Shown here piece by piece: positions 1 through 5,904 of a stretch of 42,898 nt of DNA. The notes under the pieces are model-generated. The model was not told where the DNA came from. It was given only the letters and a program-made list of their open reading frames with translations, and made no database searches. Both the position numbers and the translations under genes were made by a program. The DNA is from Chloroflexota bacterium (GTDB lineage Bacteria; Chloroflexota; Anaerolineae; Promineifilales; Promineifilaceae). The stretch spans positions 1 to 42,898 of the forward strand of contig JAKEFB010000045.1 of NCBI GenBank assembly GCA_022616275.1. The letters are read 5' to 3'. Position 1 is the stretch's first letter. Each line of letters starts with the position of its first letter.

Positions 1-188
1 TCAGGCGGGCGGTAGTTCTTTTCCAGGCGGCAGACGTGGGCCTCGGTGTAGCCGACAGCCAGGGCCAGGTCCCGTTGGGTCAGCCGCGACCGGCGGCGCA
101 GGAACTTCAGCAACTCGCCAAAAGAGGTGAAGGTTGCCGGGGCGCCGATAGGCGGGTTTGAGGGGCGGTTTGTTTGTTGCCTTAACAC
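1..188 (-). CDS. XRE-family helix-turn-helix protein, N-terminal fragment
   Basis: Reading the minus strand in the frame that starts at a GTG (186-188) gives about 62 residues that run off the left edge of the window. Residues about 23-60 (FGELLKFLRRRSRLTQRDLA, then AVGYTEAHVCRLEKN) match an XRE/Cro-type helix-turn-helix. In Chloroflexota this opening often begins large regulators with an ATPase and TPR repeats, but the rest of the protein is not visible. There is no clear Shine-Dalgarno sequence. A TATAAT box about 40 bases upstream (227-232, minus strand) fits a short leader and supports this start over the longer open frame. The HTH call is good; the start codon and the full protein type are uncertain. 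Confidence 0.7.
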   Translation of the reverse strand, partial: MLRQQTNRPSNPPIGAPATFTSFGELLKFLRRRSRLTQRDLALAVGYTEAHVCRLEKNYRPP

Positions 189-226
189 ATCGTGTAAGAA
201 AAATCAACTTTTAGACCGGCCGGCCC

Positions 227-232
227 ATTATA
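227..232 (-). promoter_or_regulatory. -10 box (TATAAT) for the XRE-type gene
   Basis: A perfect TATAAT lies on the minus strand, about 39 bases ahead of the proposed GTG start. No convincing -35 hexamer is seen, so the call rests on the -10 alone. Confidence 0.35.
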
Positions 233-315
233 CTGCGGCTCATAGTAAAACAGTAGTGGGGTTGACCCAGGCAAATCCAAAAGACCCCAAACGTTTCAAA
301 ATAAGGAGAACGATC

Positions 316-1581
316 ATGACTAGCAAACATTGTTTTACCTGCCTTTTTAACAAGCGGTTGCTGTTGTTATGGCTGGCGCTGCTGGTGGCCTGCTTCGGCC
401 GGCCGGCGGAGGCCATGAGTATGTACAGCGTCAACAGCACGCTGGACGAACCGGACGCCAGTGTGGGCGATGGAAATTGCAGCAGCGCTCCTTCCGGCCT
501 TTGTACCCTGCGGGCGGCCGTTATGGAGGCCGGTAACAAGCCTGACCAGGACACGATCATTTTGCAGCCTAACGTGACTTACCTACTCACCCGGCAAGAC
601 CCGGACGACAACGGCGGCGACCTGGACATTCGCACTGACCTGATCATCCAGGTGGCCGGCGGCGGCCGGGCGACCATTGACGGCAATGGTAGCCTGACCC
701 AAGACCGGGTCATAGAGAGTGATTCCGCCGCTCTCACCCTGTCTATTACTGGGGTGACTATCCAGAATGGGGAAAGTTTGCTCTCAGGGGGAGGCTTAGG
801 AGGTGGAATCTTTAATCGCGGCAATTTGACTCTCAACAGTGTCACTGTGAGCCATAATATCGCCCATAAAGGTGGTGGCGGCATTTGGAATACAGGCACG
901 TTGACTCTTTTTAAGAGTACCGTACACGCCAACGACAGTGGGGACGAGGGAGGTGGCGGCGTTGCTCATAGCAGCAGCGGTAGCCTGACAGTGGTCAACA
1001 GCACCCTCAGCGGCAATACGGCCGCTGGTTCCGGCGGCGGACTGCATCTACTGAATGGCACGGCTTATCTGGCTAATACCACCGTCGCGTTTAATTTCGC
1101 CGGCGCCAGTTCCGGCAGCAGAGGCGGTGGCATCTTCGTTGCCAGCCCGGGTGCTGTGACGATGAAGAACTCGATTGTAGCCGGTAATCAGCGGGGCCTG
1201 GTTTTCCCTACGGCCGACGATTGCAGCGGGATCGTGGTGTCGAACGACTACAACCTGGTGGAGACGACGGCCGGCTGCGTGATTGTTGGCACCACGGCCG
1301 GGAACCTGTTGGGGGTTAGCCCTTTACTCTACCCGCTGGCCGACAACGGCGGCCCGACCTTGACCCACGCCCTCCAGCCCGATAGTCCGGTGATTGACAT
1401 GGGCAATCCGGCCGGCTGCCAGGACTTTCTGGCTTTTGCTCTGACCACCGACCAGCGAGAAATGGAACGGCACCTGGACGGGGGGTCAGGCAGCGCCCGG
1501 TGCGACATGGGGGCGTTTGAATACGTGCCCGGCGCAGCTCCAACGAAGTTCATTTATCGGCCGGCCGCCGTGCAGGATTAA
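316..1581 (+). CDS. Secreted CSLREA/choice-of-anchor beta-helix protein
   Basis: A 421-residue secreted protein. The start at 316 is set by the strong ribosome-binding site AAGGAGA at 303-309; the longer upstream frame lacks one. Residues 1-33 form a signal peptide (lysine/arginine then LLLLWLALLVACF, cleaved near AEA). The segment LCTLRAAVMEA is a variant of the CSLREA motif. The middle (about residues 110-290) has many GGGI and N-x-T/S-x-V/L turns typical of a right-handed parallel beta-helix. The C-terminal part has TTDQRE and CDMGAFEY, the choice-of-anchor Q signature. Such proteins are surface-exposed; binding or lyase activity is unknown. The 3' end overlaps the convergent flippase-like gene by 32 bases. 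A second protein of the same type lies at 40429-41811. Confidence 0.8.
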   Translation: MTSKHCFTCLFNKRLLLLWLALLVACFGRPAEAMSMYSVNSTLDEPDASVGDGNCSSAPSGLCTLRAAVMEAGNKPDQDTIILQPNVTYLLTRQDPDDNGGDLDIRTDLIIQVAGGGRATIDGNGSLTQDRVIESDSAALTLSITGVTIQNGESLLSGGGLGGGIFNRGNLTLNSVTVSHNIAHKGGGGIWNTGTLTLFKSTVHANDSGDEGGGGVAHSSSGSLTVVNSTLSGNTAAGSGGGLHLLNGTAYLANTTVAFNFAGASSGSRGGGIFVASPGAVTMKNSIVAGNQRGLVFPTADDCSGIVVSNDYNLVETTAGCVIVGTTAGNLLGVSPLLYPLADNGGPTLTHALQPDSPVIDMGNPAGCQDFLAFALTTDQREMERHLDGGSGSARCDMGAFEYVPGAAPTKFIYRPAAVQD

Positions 1582-2539
1582 CAGGCTGCTCGCCGTTGCC
1601 TCTCTCGCCTCCCCGCACCGTCAACGACAACAGCAGGCTCACGGCTGTCCAGGCCAGGATGAAGAGCAGCACGTAGGCCCGCTGGGCGACGACGAAGGTC
1701 AGGGCGTCCTGGCTGGCAACGCCGGCCAGGAGCAGCACGCCGTACCAACTGGCGTCAAAAAAGCCCAGCCCGCCCAGCACCAGGCTCAGTTGGGTCAGCG
1801 GAAAGGCGGCCAGGAAGAGCAGCCAGGGGTAGGGCAGGGCCACGGCCTGGGCGACGTAGTAAAAGCGCACGGCCAGGAGCGCATTGATGGCCACCGTCAG
1901 GCCGTAAACCGGCCAGGCGGCCCGGCCGCCGGGGAAAAGCGCCGCCAGCCGCTCCGGCTCAAAACGGCGCAGGAACCCGGCCCCCGGCCGGCCGGCCAGC
2001 CAGCCAGCCAGGGCAGCCAGCCGGCCGCTGCCTAACCAGGCCATTGCCGCTCCCAATCCCAGGACAAAGAGCAGTAGCAGCGCCGACCAGGCCACGCTGG
2101 CCAATCGGCCACGTAGAAAGAAGAGCGATGGCAAGACCAGGGCACCCAACAGCGCCAGGTCAAAAGCGTTGTCCAGGAAAACAAGGGCGACGGCGCGTTT
2201 GAAGGGCACCCCGACCGACCGCAGCCCGACCGCCTTGCCGCCCACGGTGCTGAGGCTGCGCGGCAGGACCAGCCCCAGGGCATTGGCGACCATGGTCAGA
2301 TGGTAATAACGGCGCCAGGCGACCGGCGGGCTCCCGGACAGGTTCCCAGACCGGCTCACCAACCGTAGCCTGCTGGCCGAAAGCATGTTGGCCAGGCCGG
2401 TCAGCAAGAAGGCGACCAGGATAGCTCCCCATTCACCGGCTAACACCTGGCGCCAGGCGGCCGGCCCGGCGTACCACAGCAGCCCGACCAGCAGAACCAG
2501 CCCGGCCACATGCAGGCCCAGGCGCAGCCAGCGACTCAC
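1550..2539 (-). CDS. LPG synthase TM-domain (UPF0104/YbhN-like) membrane protein
   Basis: A 329-residue protein with about seven to eight hydrophobic segments. It matches the lysylphosphatidylglycerol synthase transmembrane/flippase family without the soluble aminoacyl-transferase domain. Landmarks are the N-terminal helix LVLLVGLLWYAG, the conserved stretch SASRLRLVSR, then LGLVLPRSLSTVGGKAVGLR and a later LFLAAFPLTQLSLVLGGLGF. In other bacteria this family moves lipids or lipid-linked sugars across the membrane. The start is GTG (2537-2539), overlapping the stop of the upstream GT87 gene as GTGA, so the two are probably translationally coupled. With the GT87 and GT2 genes upstream it fits an envelope glycolipid cluster; the substrate is unknown. 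Confidence 0.75.
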   Translation of the reverse strand: MSRWLRLGLHVAGLVLLVGLLWYAGPAAWRQVLAGEWGAILVAFLLTGLANMLSASRLRLVSRSGNLSGSPPVAWRRYYHLTMVANALGLVLPRSLSTVGGKAVGLRSVGVPFKRAVALVFLDNAFDLALLGALVLPSLFFLRGRLASVAWSALLLLFVLGLGAAMAWLGSGRLAALAGWLAGRPGAGFLRRFEPERLAALFPGGRAAWPVYGLTVAINALLAVRFYYVAQAVALPYPWLLFLAAFPLTQLSLVLGGLGFFDASWYGVLLLAGVASQDALTFVVAQRAYVLLFILAWTAVSLLLSLTVRGGERGNGEQPVNPARRPADK

Positions 2540-3996
2540 TGAATTTTGGATTTTAGATTTTGGATTTTGGATTCACGATCTAAAATCCAAAATCTAAAAT
2601 CTAAAATAAAAAGGACGGCCAGGCAAAAGAACGGTAAGGGTAAGAGCAGAAGAGGGTTTTCGTAATTGCCCCGGATGGTGTTTAGAAACAACACCCAGGG
2701 AGCTACCACCAGGACGGCTGCGCCCAGCAGCGCCGGCCAGCGTCCCCAGCGCCGGTTGACTTCCGCCAGCCAGGCCAGCAAGGGAATGAGCAAAATTGCC
2801 TGGTTGGTGGAGCCGGTCTGGAAGAGCACCAGGAGAGTGACGGCCATTGTCCAGTATAAAGCCCGCGTGGCCCGGGGGCCGTCCTGGCCCCAGCCGCGCC
2901 ACCAGGCCAGCCCCATGAGCAGCAGAAGAACGGCCGCCAGCAGGTAAAAGGCCAGGCGCGAGGCGCCAGGCCAGGCCATCTCCAGCAGCACGTCCAGCGG
3001 ATGGCGGCCGCTGGCCACCTCGGCGTAGCGTTGCACGTCTTCCAGGAAACTGAGCGGCCAGCGCGGCAGAAGGGCCAGCGAAGCGGCCAGCATCAGGCCG
3101 CCACCCAGTAACATCCCCCGGACAAAGCGCCAGCGCCGCCGGCTGATGGCCCACAAGACCAGCCACAGGCCGACCAGGACGACCATTTGCGGCTTGATGG
3201 AGGTGGCGGCCAGCCAAAACCCGGCCCGGCCGTCCCGGCCGCGCTGCCAGGCCAGCAGGCACAGGACCAGGAAAAGGGTGACGGGCAAGGTAAACTGGCC
3301 CAGGAGAATGGTCCGTGCCGCCGGGTAAAAGAAGAGGGTGGCCAGGATGACGCCGGCCGCCGCGGCCGGGGCCGGCCGCCAGCCTTCCAGGAGCAGCATG
3401 CCGGCTGCTATAGCAATGGCCATCCATTGCAGCGCCACCATCCAGGCGACCTGGGCCCAGTCGTAGGGCAGGTAAGCCAACGGCCAGAAGACGAAGATGA
3501 CGTGCAGGGGAAAGGCAAAGCTGAAGCTGTTGGTCCGCCGCTGGTTAGGGTCGCGGATGGCCTCGATTTCGGCGGTGACCTCCGGGCTGTAGGGGTCCCG
3601 CCCTTCCAGCAGCAGCGCCCGCGCCCCATACCAGCGGGAATGAAAATCGGCCGCGGCCGTCACCTGGCGGGCGAAGGTGGCGTGCATGCCGACGACCTGG
3701 AGAATGAACAACACGGCTACTAAAAGAGCGATGAGCAATGAGCGCAGTTGGCAAGGCCAACTACGAGCAATGAGTGATGAGGACTGAGGGCTGAGGACGC
3801 CGGTTGCTGAAGGCAACCTCGGGGACTGAGGACGCCGGTTGCTGAAGGCAACCTCGGGGACTGAGGGCTGAGGGCTGGAGGCTGGGGGCTGGGGGCTGGG
3901 GGCTGAGGACTGAGGGCTGAGTGGTGAGTTGTGAACCTGGGCTGAGGTCTGTCCGCTTGTTGTGTTGTCGTCTTCCAGTTGTGCGCTGCCGCTCAT
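2536..3996 (-). CDS. GT87-like polytopic glycosyltransferase with repeat-derived tails
   Basis: A 486-residue protein. Residues about 85-460 are a polytopic membrane protein of the GT87 (DUF2029, mannosyltransferase-like) type. The first loop has DFHSRWYGARALL and GRDPYSPE, the usual position of the catalytic acidic residue, and the later segment ATSIKPQMVVLVGLW is the family's K-P-Q signature. It is expected to transfer a sugar from a polyprenyl-phosphate donor outside the membrane. Residues 1-80 (S/P/Q-rich) come from CTGAGG-type arrays and two copies of a 35-nt palindromic module. The last ~24 residues (ILDFRFWILDRESKIQN and on) come from a GATTTTAGATTTTGG array. Both tails are absent from a normal family member. 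The stop overlaps the next gene as GTGA. Confidence 0.72.
   Translation of the reverse strand: MSGSAQLEDDNTTSGQTSAQVHNSPLSPQSSAPSPQPPASSPQPSVPEVAFSNRRPQSPRLPSATGVLSPQSSSLIARSWPCQLRSLLIALLVAVLFILQVVGMHATFARQVTAAADFHSRWYGARALLLEGRDPYSPEVTAEIEAIRDPNQRRTNSFSFAFPLHVIFVFWPLAYLPYDWAQVAWMVALQWMAIAIAAGMLLLEGWRPAPAAAAGVILATLFFYPAARTILLGQFTLPVTLFLVLCLLAWQRGRDGRAGFWLAATSIKPQMVVLVGLWLVLWAISRRRWRFVRGMLLGGGLMLAASLALLPRWPLSFLEDVQRYAEVASGRHPLDVLLEMAWPGASRLAFYLLAAVLLLLMGLAWWRGWGQDGPRATRALYWTMAVTLLVLFQTGSTNQAILLIPLLAWLAEVNRRWGRWPALLGAAVLVVAPWVLFLNTIRGNYENPLLLLPLPFFCLAVLFILDFRFWILDRESKIQNLKSKIQ
2541..2612. repeat. AT-rich GATTTTGGATTTTAGA array in inverted halves
   Basis: The left half is TTTTGGATTTTAGATTTTGG-type; the right half is the complementary CTAAAATCCAAAATCTAAAA, separated by CACGAT. 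The whole can fold into a long hairpin. It encodes the C-terminus of the GT87 protein and ends one base short of the next gene's start. A related array lies at 21531-21590. Confidence 0.8.
3791..3860. repeat. Tandem pair of a 35-nt module with palindromic core (GGTTGC...GCAACC)
   Basis: Two identical 35-nt units (3791-3825, 3826-3860) begin CTGAGGACG and end GGGGA. Each contains the 17-nt palindrome GGTTGCTGAAGGCAACC. They sit in a CTGAGG-type array (about 3775-3935) inside the N-terminal coding region of the GT87 gene. The pair at 20321-20390 has the same length and left flank but a different core. Confidence 0.88.
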
Positions 3997-4019
3997 GACC
4001 AGGTACCCTTAGAATCGTA

Positions 4020-4040
4020 GGGCGATTTGACAAATCGCCC
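4020..4040. repeat. Palindrome with CGATTTG-n-CAAATCG core, copy 1
   Basis: Ten-base arms (GGGCGATTTG and its complement) around a single A, between the GT2 and GT87 genes. Other copies of the core are at 12461-12481 and 39478-39492. It could form a hairpin in the mRNA; there is no U-tract, so it is not a typical intrinsic terminator. Confidence 0.8.
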
Positions 4041-4048
4041 CACATTCC

Positions 4049-4966
4049 CTATTGCTTGTGCAATGATACGACCAGGTCGGCGATGAGGCCGAGGACGATC
4101 ATTTGAAAGGTCAGGGTGAGGAGCACGACCGTGGAGGTGGCCAGGTGAAAGTCGTAGGCGTTGATGTCGTAGGTGACTTTGATGGCGCTCAAGAACAGGA
4201 AAACGGAGGCGACGGGGATGAAGACGCGCAGCGGCCGGAAGGACAGCACCATGCGGACCACCAGGGAGAAGAAGTTGATGGTGTCGCGGATGGGGCGGAT
4301 CTTCGATTGGCCAGTGCGGTGGTGGTAATTGACCGGCAGGTAGACGACGTTGTAATCGTTGGTCAACATGGCCAGCGTCAGCGACGTGGTGAAGGAAAAG
4401 CCGGAAGGCAGCAGGCGGAAGAAGCTCAAGACCACATCGCGCTTGAAGGCCCGCAGCCCGGAATTCAGGTCGGGGATGGGCAGGCCGCTGAGATAATTGG
4501 CCAACCGGTTGAGCGCCCACTTGGCCGGCCGGCGGCGCAGCGGCACGTTGACGCTCTCCCCGGTACGCGCCCCCACAGCCATGTCGTACGGGCCAATCTC
4601 GGCCGCCAGCCGGGGGATCATCTCAATCGGGTAGGTGCCGTCGGCGTCCACGATGACTACCGTGTCGTAACAGGCCTGGCGGATGCCAGTCTTGAGCGCA
4701 GCCCCATACCCCTTGTTGGCCACGTGGCGGACCAGCCGGACGGCCGGGTAGCGGGCGACTTCCCCGGCCGTGCCGTCCGAGGAGCCGTCGTCCACGACGA
4801 TAATTTCCCCGGCCAGCCCGGCCCCGGCCATCATCGCCTGGAGCTGGACCAGCGTCGAGCCAATCGCCCCCACCTCGTTATAGGCGGGGATGACGACGCT
4901 GACCCACTGCCGGATGGCAGTCGCTTCGGCCGCGGCCGGCGCCTGTAATTCCTGCTGGCTGTTCAT
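4049..4966 (-). CDS. GT2 family (DPM1/DPG synthase-like) glycosyltransferase
   Basis: A 305-residue GT-A fold transferase. VSVVIPAYNE opens the nucleotide-binding domain, IIVVDDGSSDGT follows, VIVDADGTYP supplies the D-x-D metal site, and PDLNSGLRAF and GFSFTTSL are typical of the dolichol/polyprenyl-phosphate mannose or glucose synthase group. Residues about 235-300 contain two hydrophobic segments that anchor it in the membrane. The expected reaction is transfer of a hexose from a nucleotide sugar to a polyprenyl phosphate, the kind of donor used by GT87-type enzymes. The GT87 gene follows about 50 bases downstream, with the palindrome at 4020-4040 between them. Exact sugar and acceptor are not readable. 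Confidence 0.88.
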   Translation of the reverse strand: MNSQQELQAPAAAEATAIRQWVSVVIPAYNEVGAIGSTLVQLQAMMAGAGLAGEIIVVDDGSSDGTAGEVARYPAVRLVRHVANKGYGAALKTGIRQACYDTVVIVDADGTYPIEMIPRLAAEIGPYDMAVGARTGESVNVPLRRRPAKWALNRLANYLSGLPIPDLNSGLRAFKRDVVLSFFRLLPSGFSFTTSLTLAMLTNDYNVVYLPVNYHHRTGQSKIRPIRDTINFFSLVVRMVLSFRPLRVFIPVASVFLFLSAIKVTYDINAYDFHLATSTVVLLTLTFQMIVLGLIADLVVSLHKQ

Positions 4967-5114
4967 TATTCACCTTGTCCACTGGCAAGGGAACGATACC
5001 TTATTTAGCCAGGGCCGGCAATGTTACCTCGGTCATCCTGAACCAGCGTTTGTCACCCTGAATTATATTCAAAACCGCGCTGAGGCGCTTGTTGTTCATC
5101 TTTTCTTTTGTTTC

Positions 5115-5138
5115 TTATATAACTTGACAGCTATATAA
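5115..5138. promoter_or_regulatory. Probable ArsR operator, TTATATA-n10-TATATAA
   Basis: A perfect 7-bp inverted repeat (5115-5121 and 5132-5138) with a 10-base spacer that contains the -35 hexamer of the ArsR gene. Position and AT-rich arms fit an autoregulatory operator; the repressor-site pairing is inferred. Confidence 0.55.
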
Positions 5139-5153
5139 CTAATGTGGTATACT
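5124..5153 (+). promoter_or_regulatory. Promoter TTGACA-18-TATACT, probably leaderless
   Basis: The -35 is at 5124-5129 and the -10 at 5148-5153. The ATG pair at 5160-5165 is 7 to 10 bases downstream of the -10, so transcription likely begins at or next to the start codon and no Shine-Dalgarno sequence fits between. Confidence 0.65.
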
Positions 5154-5159
5154 AATTAC

Positions 5160-5492
5160 ATGATGACAGTCTACGAAGCCCTGGCCGAACCTATGCGCCG
5201 CCGTGTTCTGGACTTGCTCCGCGAGCGGCCCCACCTCGTCGGCGAGCTGGTTGATGCCCTGGGAATCAGCCAGCCCGGCGTCTCGAAGCACCTGCGGGTG
5301 CTGCGCGAGGTAGGATTGGTGCGCGTGCGCCAGGATGCGCAGCGGCGCTGGTACGAGCTTCAACCAGAGCCGCTGGCCGAGGTCGCTCACTGGTTAGAGG
5401 CTTACCGCGACTTGTTAGAAGAAAGATATACCCGTTTGGATGGACTGCTGAAGGAACTCCAGGAAAAGGAGATTAAAGATGAACCAGAATAA
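5160..5492 (+). CDS. ArsR-family winged-helix repressor
   Basis: A 110-residue regulator. After YEALAEPMRRRVLDLLRERP comes the recognition helix region LVDALGISQPGVSKHLRVLR and the wing VGLVRVRQDAQRRWYELQPEPL, then a C-terminal helix ending in charged residues. No cysteine metal site is present, so it belongs with the non-metal members often paired with SRPBCC, DHFR-like or hydrolase genes. The ATG at 5160 (or the next codon, 5163) is chosen because the upstream ATG at 5142 overlaps the -10 box. The downstream hydrolase remnant overlaps it by 14 bases and has its own AAGGAG. The inverted repeat over the -35 suggests autorepression. Confidence 0.85.
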   Translation: MMTVYEALAEPMRRRVLDLLRERPHLVGELVDALGISQPGVSKHLRVLREVGLVRVRQDAQRRWYELQPEPLAEVAHWLEAYRDLLEERYTRLDGLLKELQEKEIKDEPE

Positions 5493-5790
5493 CCGCACTG
5501 CAGATGGTACAAGAATCGCGTATGACAAGATCGGTGAAGGGCCGGCGCTTATCCTCGTGGGTGGCATGTTCGAACAACGAGCGATGGACTCAGAGACCGC
5601 GCAACTGGCTGCATTACCACTACTGGCGCAGCACTTCACCGTGTTCCACTATGATCGTCGGGGACGAGGCGACAGCACTGACACGCAGCCGTATGCGGTT
5701 GAGCGTGAGATCGAAGACATCGAAGCCCTCATCAACGAAACGGGTGGATCGGCGGTGGAGTTCTTCAATTCCAACGCAGCCATCAGGTAA
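5479..5790 (+). pseudogene. Alpha/beta hydrolase, 5' fragment only
   Basis: A 103-residue frame starting after AAGGAG. It reads as the first third of an alpha/beta hydrolase: DGTRIAYDKIGEGPALILVGG (oxyanion-hole strand), then FHYDRRGRGDS and EIEDIEALINETGGSA. The family would continue directly into the nucleophile-elbow serine. Here the similarity stops at GGSA, and an unrelated eleven-residue tail ends at TAA (5788-5790). The catalytic serine, aspartate and histidine are all missing, so the product cannot be an active hydrolase. The next bases encode the end of a different protein family, so this looks like a deletion that joined two former neighbours of the ArsR gene. Confidence 0.72.
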
Positions 5791-5893
5791 CAGCAAGAAC
5801 GTCGCCGTATTGAGCGCGAGTATTACCCAGCAATGCATCAGGGCCGGGTTGCTTGACGAGATACACATTTGCAAAGTTGTCCTACTCTGGTAA
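5786..5893 (+). pseudogene. DHFR/RibD C-terminal-type reductase, 3' fragment
   Basis: In the frame one base off the hydrolase remnant, bases 5786-5893 encode about 35 residues. NVAVLSASITQQCIRAGLLD, followed by EIHI, is the signature of the last third of dihydrofolate reductase-family (RibD C-terminal-like) proteins, which read roughly V-A-V-x-G-A-x-x-x-Q-Q-x-x-x-A-G-L-L-D-E-I-H-I. The expected PVLLG that follows has become KVVLLW and then a stop. No start or N-terminal domain exists, so this is a relic. Such reductases and hydrolases are both common ArsR neighbours. Confidence 0.62.
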
Positions 5894-5896
5894 ACT
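5869..5896 (+). promoter_or_regulatory. Possible promoter TTGCAA-16-TAAACT
   Basis: The -10 (5891-5896) ends 8 bases before the ATG at 5905, and no Shine-Dalgarno sequence precedes that ATG. This is the same leaderless geometry as at the ArsR gene. The hexamers are imperfect. Confidence 0.3.
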
Positions 5897-5904
5897 GCGG
5901 GGTT

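Noticed and set aside
1517-2035. Long plus-strand open frame over the flippase-like gene
   Set aside because: Composition is Gln/Gly/His-rich without domains; it is the antisense shadow of a clear membrane-protein gene.
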